From JASLBX01 sp035762665 (GTDB lineage: Bacteria > Actinomycetota > Actinomycetes > Jiangellales > Jiangellaceae): a stretch of DNA of 40,348 nucleotides. The position numbers and the translations under genes are program-made. Shown piece after piece: positions 8,337 to 16,832 of the stretch. Position 1 is the first letter of the stretch. Every line of letters starts with the position of its first letter. The stretch lies in the NCBI GenBank assembly GCA_035762665.1, contig DASTNZ010000028.1, positions 1 to 40,348 on the forward strand, given 5' to 3'. The notes beneath the pieces are model-generated. The model was given only the letters and a program-made list of their open reading frames with translations. It was not told where the DNA came from and did not search any database.

Positions 8337-8390
8337 GCTTTGCAATGCGCACCGGTAGGCAGCGCTTCCCCCAGGTGTGCACTGCAAAGC
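8337..8390. terminator. Long hairpin, probable bidirectional terminator
   Basis: GCTTTGCAATGCGCACC (8337-8353) pairs with GGTGTGCACTGCAAAGC (8374-8390): a 17-bp stem with one mismatch and one G-U pair over a 20-base loop. It sits between the AraC gene ending at 8286 and accD ending at 8465, which converge. The two changes in the stem look like a preserved structure rather than a simple duplication. Confidence 0.55.
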
Positions 8391-8464
8391 GGCGCGAACC
8401 AGGTGACAGTGTCCGGCGGCTCCCCGCCATCAGCGCCTGCCGCCCCTTGGGGCCGCAGGCGTCC

Positions 8465-10051
8465 CTACAGCGGGATGTTGCCGTGCTTCTTCGGCGGCAG
8501 TGTCTCGCGCTTGGTGCGCAACGCCCGCAACGCCTGGGTGATCGAAATCCGAGTGCGGGACGGCGGGATGACAGCATCGATGTATCCCCGCTCCGCCGCG
8601 ACGTAAGGATTGGCGAGGGTGTCCTCGTACTCCTGGATCAGCTCCGCCCGGCGGGCATCCGGGTCCTCGGCTTCGGCCAGGTCTCGCCGGTAGAGGATGT
8701 TCACCGCGCCCGGGGCTCCCATGACGGCGATCTGCGCGGTCGGCCAGGCCAGGTTCATGTCAGCGCCGAGGTGTTTGGATCCCATGACGTCGTACGCCCC
8801 GCCGTACGCCTTGCGGGTTATGACGGTGACCAAGGGCACGGTGGCTTCGGCATAGGCGTACAGCAACTTCGCGCCGCGCCGGATGATCCCATTCCACTCC
8901 TGGTCGGTACCGGGCAAGAAGCCGGGGACGTCGACGAAGGTCAGCACCGGGATGTTGAAGCAGTCGCAGGTCCGGACGAAGCGCGCCGCCTTCTCGGACG
9001 CATCGATGTCCAATGTCCCCGCGAACTGAAGTGGCTGATTGGCGACCACACCCACCGACCGTCCCTCGACCCGGCCGAAGCCGACGATGATATTCGGCGC
9101 GAACATCGACTGGACCTCGAGGAACTCGCCGTCGTCCAGGACGGCCGTGACCGCGTCGTGCATGTCGTACGGCTGGTTGGCGCTGTCCGGCACGAGCACG
9201 TCGAGGGCCCGGTCGGTGTCGGTCACCTCGAGCACCGCATCGGCCTGGTACGACGGTGGTTCGTCCAGGTTGTTCTGTGGCAGGTACGACAGCAGCGCGC
9301 GGACGTAGTCGATCGCATCACTCTCGTCGGTGGCCATGTAGTGGGCGTTTCCGGACTTGGTGTTGTGGGTGCGCGCCCCGCCGAGGTCCTCGAACCCGAC
9401 GTCCTCGCCGGTGACCGTCTTGATGACGTCGGGCCCGGTGATGAACATGTGCGACGTGCCGTCCACCATGACGGTGAAGTCCGTGATCGCGGGGGAGTAC
9501 ACAGCGCCACCCGCGCACGGCCCCATGATCAGCGAGATCTGTGGGATCACCCCGGAGGAGAGGGTATTGCGGCGGAAGATCTCGCCGTAGAGGCCGAGCG
9601 AGACGACGCCCTCCTGAATCCGCGCGCCGCCGGAGTCGTTGATCCCGACCATTGGGCAACCGGTCTTGAGCGCGAAGTCCATGACCTTGACGATCTTTTC
9701 GCCGAAGACCTGGCCCAGGCTCCCGCCGAATACGGTGAAGTCCTGGGCGAACACCGCGACCTGCCGGCCGTCGACGGTGCCGAAGCCGGTGACGACACCG
9801 TCGCCGTAAGGGCGGTTCTTATCCATGCCGAAGGAGACCGAGCGGTGCCGGGCGAACTCGTCGAACTCCACGAAGCTGCCCTCGTCCAGGAGCATCGCCA
9901 GCCGCTCTCGGGCGGTCAACTTGCCCTTGGCATGCTGCTTTTCAACCGCGCGCTCGGAGCCGGCGTGCACGGCGTCGTCGATGCGGCGATTGAGGTCGGC
10001 GAGCTTGCCCGCGGTGGTGTGCGGATCGAGGCCCGGGTCGGTTGTGGTCAT
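8465..10051 (-). CDS. accD: Acyl-CoA (propionyl/acetyl-CoA) carboxylase beta subunit
   Basis: Complete carboxyltransferase of 528 residues, the usual length. Motifs seen: GGSLGQVFGEKIVK, NDSGGARIQEGV, GPCAGGAVYSPAITDF in the N-terminal half, and VDVPGFLPG plus TRKAYGGAYDVMGSKHLGAD in the C-terminal half. The AGGAVY and KAYGGAYDVM segments form the two oxyanion holes. Overall sequence style is that of the AccD5/PccB group, so propionyl-CoA to methylmalonyl-CoA is the most likely reaction. The ATG at 10051 is preceded by TAACCT at seven bases. It is divergent from ppc, which is metabolically sensible because both carboxylate central intermediates. It should partner with AccE (6741-6956), a biotinylated alpha subunit not in this window, and BirA (19924-20637). 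Confidence 0.94.
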   Translation of the reverse strand: MTTTDPGLDPHTTAGKLADLNRRIDDAVHAGSERAVEKQHAKGKLTARERLAMLLDEGSFVEFDEFARHRSVSFGMDKNRPYGDGVVTGFGTVDGRQVAVFAQDFTVFGGSLGQVFGEKIVKVMDFALKTGCPMVGINDSGGARIQEGVVSLGLYGEIFRRNTLSSGVIPQISLIMGPCAGGAVYSPAITDFTVMVDGTSHMFITGPDVIKTVTGEDVGFEDLGGARTHNTKSGNAHYMATDESDAIDYVRALLSYLPQNNLDEPPSYQADAVLEVTDTDRALDVLVPDSANQPYDMHDAVTAVLDDGEFLEVQSMFAPNIIVGFGRVEGRSVGVVANQPLQFAGTLDIDASEKAARFVRTCDCFNIPVLTFVDVPGFLPGTDQEWNGIIRRGAKLLYAYAEATVPLVTVITRKAYGGAYDVMGSKHLGADMNLAWPTAQIAVMGAPGAVNILYRRDLAEAEDPDARRAELIQEYEDTLANPYVAAERGYIDAVIPPSRTRISITQALRALRTKRETLPPKKHGNIPL

Positions 10052-10058
10052 GCGGGGC

Positions 10059-10064
10059 AGGTTA
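10059..10064 (-). promoter_or_regulatory. -10 box (TAACCT), leaderless promoter for accD
   Basis: Minus-strand TAACCT, seven bases, then the ATG of accD; no Shine-Dalgarno. It shares the 76-bp divergent gap with the ppc promoter. Confidence 0.55.
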
Positions 10065-10115
10065 GACGAGCGTCCATGCGCTGGGACGACCGGACGCCGA
10101 ATACGCGCTCCTGAT

Positions 10116-10121
10116 TACGCT
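10116..10121 (+). promoter_or_regulatory. -10 box (TACGCT), leaderless promoter for ppc
   Basis: TACGCT is followed by six bases and GTG at 10128. This decides the start of ppc, because no ribosome-binding site is present before either the GTG or the later ATG at 10173. Confidence 0.5.
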
Positions 10122-10127
10122 GGTGTC

Positions 10128-12779
10128 GTGCCCTCGAGCGCCACCGGGCCCCGCGAGGTTGCCCGCTTCGAGATGCCGGACACGCTGCGTGCCGACGTCC
10201 GGATGCTCGGCGACGCCCTCGGCGAGATCCTGCGAGAGTACGGCGGTCAAGGCCTGCTGGATGACGTCGAGCGGCTTCGGGAGCTGGCCATCGCAGCCCA
10301 CCACGAGGACGCGACGGTCGCCGATGACGCCGCCGTCCAGGCAGAGAAGCTCGTGGCGTCCTGGCCGTTGGACCGGGCCGAGGATGTTGCCCGGGCGTTC
10401 ACGGTTTACTTCCACCTCGCCAACGTCGCTGAGGAGTACCACCGGATCCGCTCGCTGCGGGCCAACGAAAAGCCAGACCGACCGCTTGCTGGCACAGTGG
10501 CGCAGGCTGTCGAAGAGGTCGCCCGGTTGCACGGAGAGGCGCAGGCCGCCGCGTTGTTGAAGGGCTTGGAGTTCCGGCCGGTGCTCACCGCGCACCCCAC
10601 CGAGGCGCGCCGGCGGGCGGTCGTCAACGCGATCCGCCGCATCGCCGAGCTGCTGGAGTACCGCGACGACCCGCGGCTGGCCGCCTCGGAGCAGATCGAC
10701 CTGCGGCGCCGGCTGCTGGAAGAGGTAGACGTGTTGTGGCGTACCGCCCAGGTGCGTCCCGACCGGCCCGGGCCGCTGGACGAGGTGCGCACCGCCATGG
10801 CCGCCTTCGACCAGGTGCTCTTCTCGGTGGTGCCGCAGGTGTACCGCCGGGCCGAGTCCGCACTGGCCGGTGAGGCGGCAGGCACCCGCCCGCCGTCGAT
10901 CCCGGCGTTCGTCAAGCTCGGGTCCTGGATCGGTGGCGACAGGGACGGCAATCCGCACGTCACCAGCGCCGTGACCCGCCAGGCGATGTCGATCCAGGCC
11001 GATCATGTACTCACAGCGCTCGAGACGGCCTGCCGCCGGGTCGGCAGCGCGCTGACCGTGGGCGCGCAGAGCACGCCGCCGTCCGTCGCGGTTCGGCGGT
11101 TGCTCGACGATGCGACCGCCGTCCAGCCAGATCTTGTCGAGGAAGCCACACTGCGCTCGCCGGACGAACCGCATCGGGCGGTGCTCCTGCTCGCCGCGGA
11201 GCGCATTGCCGCGACCCGGCGGCGGGACGCCGACCTCTCCTATGCCTCGCCCGCCGAGCTGCTGGCCGAGTTTCGCATCGTTCAGAACAGCCTGGCAACG
11301 GCCGGAGCCCCGCGCCAAGCCTACGGCGAACTTCAGAACCTGATCTGGCAGGTCGAGTCCTTCGGTTTCCACCTGGCCGAACTGGAGATCCGCCAGCACA
11401 GCAAGGTCCATGCCGAGGCACTGGAAGAGATCGGGGCGGGCGGCCAGCTGTCTGCGGACACCGAAGAGCTGGTGGCAACGCTGCGGGTGGTCGCCCAGTT
11501 GCAGCAGCGATTCGGTGTGGACGCCTGCCGCCGCTACGTCGTGTCGTTCACGCGGTCCGCATCCGATGTCGCCGCCGTCTACGAGCTGGCCCGGCACGCC
11601 CTCGGTGCCAGGGAGATCGTCCTCGACGTCGTGCCGCTATTCGAGACCGGCGAGGACCTCGAGCACTCGGTCGACACGCTCGAAGAGATCATCGCATTGC
11701 CGGACGTACGCCGCCGGCTGTCCGCCACGGGGCGGCGGTATGAGGTGATGCTCGGGTACTCCGACTCGGCGAAGGACGTGGGGCCGGTCTCCGCCACTCT
11801 CGCGCTGTACGCGGCCCAAGACCGGTTGACCGCGTGGGCGGCCAAACACGCGTTGCGGCTGACGTTGTTCCATGGCCGTGGCGGCGCCCTCGGCCGTGGT
11901 GGGGGACCGGTGAACCGGGCCGTGCAGGCACAGGCTCCCGGGTCGGTCGCCGGCCGGTTCAAGGTCACCGAGCAGGGTGAAGTCGTGTTCGCCCGGTACG
12001 GCAACCCGATGATCGCTCGGCGGCACATCGAGCAGGTCGCCTCGGCGGTGCTGCTGGCCTCGACCCCAGCCGTCGAGGAGCGGGCTCGGGCCGCCGCGAT
12101 CGAGTTCGCCCCTGTGGCGCAGACCATGGACGCCGCGGCCCGCGACGCCTATCACGAGCTAATTCTGGCCGCCGGGTTTCCAGACTGGTTCGCTCGCGTT
12201 ACGCCGCTGGAAGAGATCGGTTCGTTGCCGATAGGCTCGCGCCCTGCGAGGCGCGGGCTCACCGTCAAGTCCCTGGACGACCTACGGGCGATCCCCTGGG
12301 TCTTCTCCTGGGCGCAGACTCGCGTCAATCTACCGGGCTGGTACGGCCTGGGCGCCGCGTTGGAGGCGGTCGGCGATATCGAGCTGCTGCGCCGGGCGTA
12401 CCACGAGTGGCCGCTGTTCACGGTCATGCTCGAGAACGCTGAGATGTCACTGGCCAAGACGGACCGCCGGATCGCCGAACAGTACCTTGCGCTCGGTGAG
12501 CGCCCCGACCTGACCGAGATGATCCTGGCTGAGCACTCCCGCACGACCACCTGGGTGCTCGCCGTCACCGACCACACCCGCCTGCTCGAGGACCGCCGCG
12601 TGTTGGGACGGGCGGTGGCCCTGCGCAATCCGTACGTCGACGCGCTGTCCTACCTGCAGGTCAGGGCGTTACGCGCGCTGCGAGCCGACGGGGACGATGC
12701 TGACGACACCGATGCGCTGCGCCAACTGCTGCACATCACCGTGAACGGCATTGCCGCTGGACTGCAGAACACCGGCTGA
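10128..12779 (+). CDS. ppc: Phosphoenolpyruvate carboxylase
   Basis: Anaplerotic enzyme converting PEP and bicarbonate to oxaloacetate. 883 residues from GTG 10128. Motifs in order: VLTAHPTEARRR with catalytic His156, GSWIGGDRDGNP, the PEP-binding GYSDSAKDVG, the mobile glycine loop FHGRGGALGRGGGP, VTEQGEVV, the LAKTD region, RNPYVD near the C-terminus and the terminal QNTG carried by nearly all PEPCs. The open frame continues upstream to 9825 only as antisense of accD. ATG 10173 is an alternative start. The gene is monocistronic: the next gene, 20 bp downstream, is convergent. Regulation by acetyl-CoA or aspartate is family knowledge, not visible here. Confidence 0.96.
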   Translation: MPSSATGPREVARFEMPDTLRADVRMLGDALGEILREYGGQGLLDDVERLRELAIAAHHEDATVADDAAVQAEKLVASWPLDRAEDVARAFTVYFHLANVAEEYHRIRSLRANEKPDRPLAGTVAQAVEEVARLHGEAQAAALLKGLEFRPVLTAHPTEARRRAVVNAIRRIAELLEYRDDPRLAASEQIDLRRRLLEEVDVLWRTAQVRPDRPGPLDEVRTAMAAFDQVLFSVVPQVYRRAESALAGEAAGTRPPSIPAFVKLGSWIGGDRDGNPHVTSAVTRQAMSIQADHVLTALETACRRVGSALTVGAQSTPPSVAVRRLLDDATAVQPDLVEEATLRSPDEPHRAVLLLAAERIAATRRRDADLSYASPAELLAEFRIVQNSLATAGAPRQAYGELQNLIWQVESFGFHLAELEIRQHSKVHAEALEEIGAGGQLSADTEELVATLRVVAQLQQRFGVDACRRYVVSFTRSASDVAAVYELARHALGAREIVLDVVPLFETGEDLEHSVDTLEEIIALPDVRRRLSATGRRYEVMLGYSDSAKDVGPVSATLALYAAQDRLTAWAAKHALRLTLFHGRGGALGRGGGPVNRAVQAQAPGSVAGRFKVTEQGEVVFARYGNPMIARRHIEQVASAVLLASTPAVEERARAAAIEFAPVAQTMDAAARDAYHELILAAGFPDWFARVTPLEEIGSLPIGSRPARRGLTVKSLDDLRAIPWVFSWAQTRVNLPGWYGLGAALEAVGDIELLRRAYHEWPLFTVMLENAEMSLAKTDRRIAEQYLALGERPDLTEMILAEHSRTTTWVLAVTDHTRLLEDRRVLGRAVALRNPYVDALSYLQVRALRALRADGDDADDTDALRQLLHITVNGIAAGLQNTG

Positions 12780-12799
12780 GCAAACCGGCTCCTGCGCCC

Positions 12800-14458
12800 T
12801 CAGTGCCGGCCGCCGGCAGCCTGATGGATGAAGACGGCATGGACCTCTTCGGCGCTGGTGATGTGCGCGATGTAGGCGCCGGTTTCGTCGAGTTCGGACT
12901 CGAGCAGCTCGGCGTCGGTGTCGCCCCCGAAGGTGATGATCGTGAGCTGGACCGGCCGGGCCGGATCAGTCCCCTCGACAAGATCGGCGGCAAGCTGCTC
13001 GATGCTGATCGAGTTTGGCCGGTCTTCGTTGCGGCCGTCAGTGAACACGATCACATGACTCGGGATGCCTTGCCGGTAAGACTCGCGAGCATTCAGGTAG
13101 GCAGCCAGCGTCGTGTCGTACAGTCCTGTCCCGGTCTCGGTCGTGACCATCTCGTTGGCGGAGTCGCGCAGTGCCCCGCGGTGCCCCGCATCGAGCTGGG
13201 CCCGGGGAAGCAGTTCGACATAATCCCGCGGCGGGTCGAGCTGCGCGCCGAACTGCCAGAGCGAGAGCTCGGAGTCGTCCGGCAGTAGCTCGGCTAGTCC
13301 GAGCACGCCCTCGCGCACCAGGTCGATGAGCGGGGTGTCCGACCCGGGCGCGGGTGCCGCCATCGACCCTGAGACGTCGATGACTACTAGCACGTCGGAC
13401 GTTCGTTCTTCGGAGTACCAGGTGGCGAAGACATGATCGACTTTGTGTGTTCCCAGCACATCGAACGCGGGCGCGTCCACGGCCGGGAACGGGTCGCCCG
13501 CCTGGTCGAAGGGATGGCCGTCGGCGCCGCGCAGGCCGGCTTCGGCCAATGCGGCAGCCGAGTCATCTCCTGTCAGCAGGTCGAGTAACCGGTCCATCGC
13601 CGCGCTGGATTCCTCGTCGGCTGTGCCGGTGACCGTCGGCAACCAGGTGTACCGCAATACGGCTGAGTAGTCGCTGCCGGCCAGCACGGTGGCCGACCGC
13701 ATAGTCGTGGCGGCCTCGCCCCCTCCTGCCAGAAGAGTGCTCAGGGCGTATTCCGCGACCAGCCCGACATCGCCCTGTTCGGCCGGCACGGCATGTTCGG
13801 TCACCGTCAGGGTCGACGGGAAGGCGGTCATGAGCGCTTCGGCGGACGCATCCATGCCCGCGTCCAGCCAAACAGCTTCGCCGACCGCGCCCACGCCGAT
13901 GAGGCCGTCCCCTGAGCCGGCCGGGTCACGGACCACCAGCCGGGTGCCGGTGTCGGCGGTGAGCAGCTCGGCCAGATCGAGCCACCCGCCGCCGGCCTGG
14001 TTCAGCCGGGCGGCGGTCGTCTGGTCGGTGACCATGTAGATGGGGCTGGTGGCGACGACCGTCCCGGCTCCGGCAGCTTCCGGATCCAGCTCGGCGGCAC
14101 GGGCTACACCGGCCCACGCCGCGTCGTCCGGAATCCACACATCGGCAGCAGTCTCGGCCACTCGCGCTTCGGCGGCCTGCCCGTCCGCTACCTCGACGTC
14201 GAGCCGAACGCAGTCGCCGCCCTCAGACAGCATTGGTGCCAGTTCGGAGAGGACAGGCTCGAACGATGTGGCCGTCACGACCCGCAATGTCGTGCAGATG
14301 TCAACGACCACAGGGTCGGCTGGCTGTTCTGCTCGCGGAGGCGGCTCGGGCTCGCGTAACAACGCGGCGGCGGTCGCGGCTATCGCTACCGCCGCCGCTG
14401 CCAGCGCCGCTGTCACCAGCCATCTCAACCGCTTCCTTCGCGCACGGTGTCGTGCCAT
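12800..14458 (-). CDS. Membrane-anchored protein with substrate-binding-like domain and VWA domain
   Basis: 552 residues. After a basic start (RHRARRKRLRW) comes one hydrophobic helix (about 14-34), so the rest is predicted to be extracytoplasmic. Residues about 50-310 resemble a bacterial extracellular solute-binding fold (DVWIPDDAAW, VVATSPIYMVT, LLTADTGTRLVVRDPAGSGDGL). Residues about 355-550 form a von Willebrand A domain with a complete MIDAS: DVSGS, the TGTGLYDT threonine and FTDGR. The pairing is known in actinobacterial surface proteins of unknown function. It is convergent with ppc. No chaperone-type AAA+ MoxR gene is beside it, so it is not part of a MoxR/VWA operon. ATG 14458 has GGGGG ahead of it. 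Confidence 0.8.
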   Translation of the reverse strand: MARHRARRKRLRWLVTAALAAAAVAIAATAAALLREPEPPPRAEQPADPVVVDICTTLRVVTATSFEPVLSELAPMLSEGGDCVRLDVEVADGQAAEARVAETAADVWIPDDAAWAGVARAAELDPEAAGAGTVVATSPIYMVTDQTTAARLNQAGGGWLDLAELLTADTGTRLVVRDPAGSGDGLIGVGAVGEAVWLDAGMDASAEALMTAFPSTLTVTEHAVPAEQGDVGLVAEYALSTLLAGGGEAATTMRSATVLAGSDYSAVLRYTWLPTVTGTADEESSAAMDRLLDLLTGDDSAAALAEAGLRGADGHPFDQAGDPFPAVDAPAFDVLGTHKVDHVFATWYSEERTSDVLVVIDVSGSMAAPAPGSDTPLIDLVREGVLGLAELLPDDSELSLWQFGAQLDPPRDYVELLPRAQLDAGHRGALRDSANEMVTTETGTGLYDTTLAAYLNARESYRQGIPSHVIVFTDGRNEDRPNSISIEQLAADLVEGTDPARPVQLTIITFGGDTDAELLESELDETGAYIAHITSAEEVHAVFIHQAAGGRH

Positions 14459-14627
14459 GGCGTGCCCCCAACCCGTCGACGTGTCGTGACAACACGTGCG
14501 CCGTTCCTACGCCTCCTCGGGTCCGTTGGCAAGTGTCTGGTCACGCCTGGCGCATCATTGAAGCGTATTCACGGTTAGCAGAAGGGTGTGTCGCCCGAGG
14601 TCTCCGGGGTAAAGGGGGAATGTGTCC

Positions 14628-15809
14628 ATGGTCAGTCCCAGCCCGCAACAGGCCGAAGAATCCGAACGACAGCTCCGCCGCACTCTGGAGTGCCTGATCG
14701 GGGTTCACTTCACCGAGGGCAATGCGGTCACGGTGTTGCGAAACGGGGACGAGATCTTCCCGGCGATGCTCGAAGCGATCAGGAATGCGGAGCGCACGGT
14801 CGATTTCATGACCTACGTCTACTGGAAGGGTCAGCCGGCGCACGACTTCGCGGACGCGCTCTCGGACCGGGCTCGCGCGGGGGTCCGAGTCCGATTGCTG
14901 ATCGATGCCGTGGGCGGCTTCCAGATCGAGGACGGACTCGTCGATTCGATGGCTGACGCCGGGGTTGACGTGCAGTGGTTCCGGAGTCCGTGGATGAAGT
15001 CCCCGTTCAAGCAGAACCACCGCTGCCACCGCAAGGTCCTTATCGTCGACGAGCGTATCGGCTTCACCGGGGGAGTTGGCATTGCCGAAGAGTGGTGTGG
15101 CGATGCCCGAGACGAGACAGAGTGGCGGGACACTCATTTCCGCGTGGAAGGCCCGGCAGTCGACGGCCTTGCCGCTGCCTTCGCTCAGGATTGGGCTGAG
15201 ACGGACCGCGCCCTCTACGACGAACGTGATCGCTTCCCGGCGCAGCCACAACCCGGCGAGGCCGTGATCCAGGTCGTGCGCGGGTCGGCGAGCATCGGCT
15301 GGGACGACATCCACATGGTCTGGTACGTGCTGATGCGTTCCGCCCGTCGCAGCATCCAACTTCAGAGCGCCTACTTCTCTCCCGATCAGCCGCTGATCGA
15401 CGCGCTCTGCGAGGCCGCCGCGCGTGGTGTCGAAGTCGACATCCTGGTTCCCGGTCCGCACGCGGACAAGCGGGTCACGCAGTTGGCGAGCGAGGCGACG
15501 TACTCCCAACTCGTCTCGTGCGGGGTGCGGGTGTGGAACTTCCAGCCCTCGATGCTGCACACCAAGGTAATGATCGTGGACGGCAGCGCCGCCCTCGTCG
15601 GATCGAGCAATGTGAACCGCCGGTCACTCGACCACGACGAGGAGGTCGCAATGGTGGTCCTCGACCAGGAGGCGGTGCAGACCTTGCAGCGTCACTTCAG
15701 CGAGGACCTCGAACGCAGCCGGCTCATCGACCTCACCCGGTGGGAGAACCGCTCGGTCGGCCAGCGCGTGCTCGAAACGGCGGTCGCTCCCATTCGCCGG
15801 TGGTTGTGA
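14628..15809 (+). CDS. Phospholipase D superfamily protein (cardiolipin-synthase-like)
   Basis: 393 residues with two complete HKD motifs, HRKVLIVD (His134, Lys136, Asp141) and HTKVMIVD (His311, Lys313, Asp318), each followed by the usual glycine-rich turn (GFTGGVGI, ALVGSSN). The two-motif layout matches bacterial cardiolipin synthases (ClsA/B), which join phosphatidylglycerol units, but the two N-terminal transmembrane helices of ClsA are absent; ClsB/C-type enzymes also lack them. ATG 14628 is chosen because AGGGGG lies nine bases upstream; the GTG at 14622 is only three bases from it. The upstream gap 14459-14627 is a divergent promoter region in which no clear boxes were recognised. Confidence 0.88.
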   Translation: MVSPSPQQAEESERQLRRTLECLIGVHFTEGNAVTVLRNGDEIFPAMLEAIRNAERTVDFMTYVYWKGQPAHDFADALSDRARAGVRVRLLIDAVGGFQIEDGLVDSMADAGVDVQWFRSPWMKSPFKQNHRCHRKVLIVDERIGFTGGVGIAEEWCGDARDETEWRDTHFRVEGPAVDGLAAAFAQDWAETDRALYDERDRFPAQPQPGEAVIQVVRGSASIGWDDIHMVWYVLMRSARRSIQLQSAYFSPDQPLIDALCEAAARGVEVDILVPGPHADKRVTQLASEATYSQLVSCGVRVWNFQPSMLHTKVMIVDGSAALVGSSNVNRRSLDHDEEVAMVVLDQEAVQTLQRHFSEDLERSRLIDLTRWENRSVGQRVLETAVAPIRRWL

Positions 15810-15821
15810 CGCGCCGCTGGG

Positions 15822-16634
15822 TTAGCTGCGCTGGTACCGGGCTCGGGCGAAACAGTAGATCCCGTAGGCCGCGATCCCTACGGCGATGATCAGGAGCAGC
15901 CAGGGCCCGAACGGCTGATCCTGGAGCGATTTGAGTGCCTCGTCCATACCGCCGGCTTCGTCCGGATCGTGCTCCATTGCCGCCACCACGAAGAGCGCTC
16001 CAACCAGGACGATGGCCACACCCATGGCCGAGTAGCCAAATACGCCCATGGCCGTGATCGCCGTACCGCTGGTGCCGGAATCGGCGGCGGAGTAGAGGTC
16101 ATCGAGAAACTTCCGCGTAACGCCTTTGTACACGTGGTAGACGCCGACGGCCGCAATGCCCAGGCCGACGGCACCGACGATGAACCGGCCGCCGGGCCAC
16201 TCCAACACAGTCGCAGTCGCGCTTTCCTGACTCTGCCCGCCGCCACCGGAGCCGATGGCGAAGCGCAGTGACAAGAATGCGAACGCGGCGAACAGGATTG
16301 CCTTCCCGACGTTCTTCCCTGTGTCGCCGAGTTGGCGAGCGCCACCGGGGCCGCGCGAGCCGGCGATCGCCTCGATGAGCCACCACACACTCAGTGCCGC
16401 GAAACCGACGGCGCCGGCCCACAGGACCACCTTGCCAAACCCGGTCTCGGCCAATGTCGCCATCGCTCCGGATTCGTCGGCCTGGCCGTTTCCGCCGAAG
16501 GCCAGCTGTGTCGCCGTGACGCCAACCAGCAGGTGGACCACGCCGTAGACGACGAAGCCCACCCGGGCCAACTTCTCGAGGAAGTCGCTGTTCGCGGCCC
16601 GCTGCGCCGTTGTAGCGGCGGTCATGTTGTCCAT
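15822..16634 (-). CDS. DUF1206 membrane protein
   Basis: About 270 residues with three internal repeats of a two-helix unit. Each repeat opens with an arginine/glycine-rich helix start: LARVGFVVYGVVHLLVG, WPGGRFIVGAVGLGIAAVGVYHVYKG, MGVFGYSAMGVAIVLVGALFV. This gives six predicted membrane helices, the DUF1206 pattern. Function unknown. The start is uncertain between 16646, 16634 (GGGA eight bases upstream, chosen) and 16625. It is convergent with the phospholipase D gene (12-bp gap) and divergent from the DUF4397 gene, with which it shares the gap carrying the TTAGTGCTAAAT element. Confidence 0.82.
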   Translation of the reverse strand: MDNMTAATTAQRAANSDFLEKLARVGFVVYGVVHLLVGVTATQLAFGGNGQADESGAMATLAETGFGKVVLWAGAVGFAALSVWWLIEAIAGSRGPGGARQLGDTGKNVGKAILFAAFAFLSLRFAIGSGGGGQSQESATATVLEWPGGRFIVGAVGLGIAAVGVYHVYKGVTRKFLDDLYSAADSGTSGTAITAMGVFGYSAMGVAIVLVGALFVVAAMEHDPDEAGGMDEALKSLQDQPFGPWLLLIIAVGIAAYGIYCFARARYQRS

Positions 16635-16748
16635 CGCACATCCCATGCCTGGCGGCCGCCATGTTGGCAACCGCGACCTCGACATATGTGGGTACCCGGC
16701 TGGTGCTCCCGCGAACCGGATACCGCCTCGATTACCTGTTCTGAAGTT

Positions 16749-16760
16749 TTAGTGCTAAAT
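16749..16760 (+). promoter_or_regulatory. TTAGTGCTAAAT element, copy 1 (operator/-10)
   Basis: 12-bp AT-rich element, TTAG-TG-CTAA plus AT, 73 bp before the DUF4397 start. TAAATT within it could be a -10 box with an extended TGC in front, so a protein bound here would block RNA polymerase. An identical copy lies at 18995-19006 before the B12-binding regulator gene. Confidence 0.5.
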
Positions 16761-16832
16761 TTGCATCCAAGCCGACAGCCCGCTCCGAAGAAGGGGTTGA
16801 AGGTACGTCCCAGAAGACTCCAAGGAGGAGAC

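Noticed and set aside
8345..10114. 589-codon plus-strand open frame
   Set aside because: It mirrors accD on the other strand; no recognisable domain.
10062..11597. 511-codon minus-strand open frame
   Set aside because: It is antisense to ppc; composition typical of a shadow frame.
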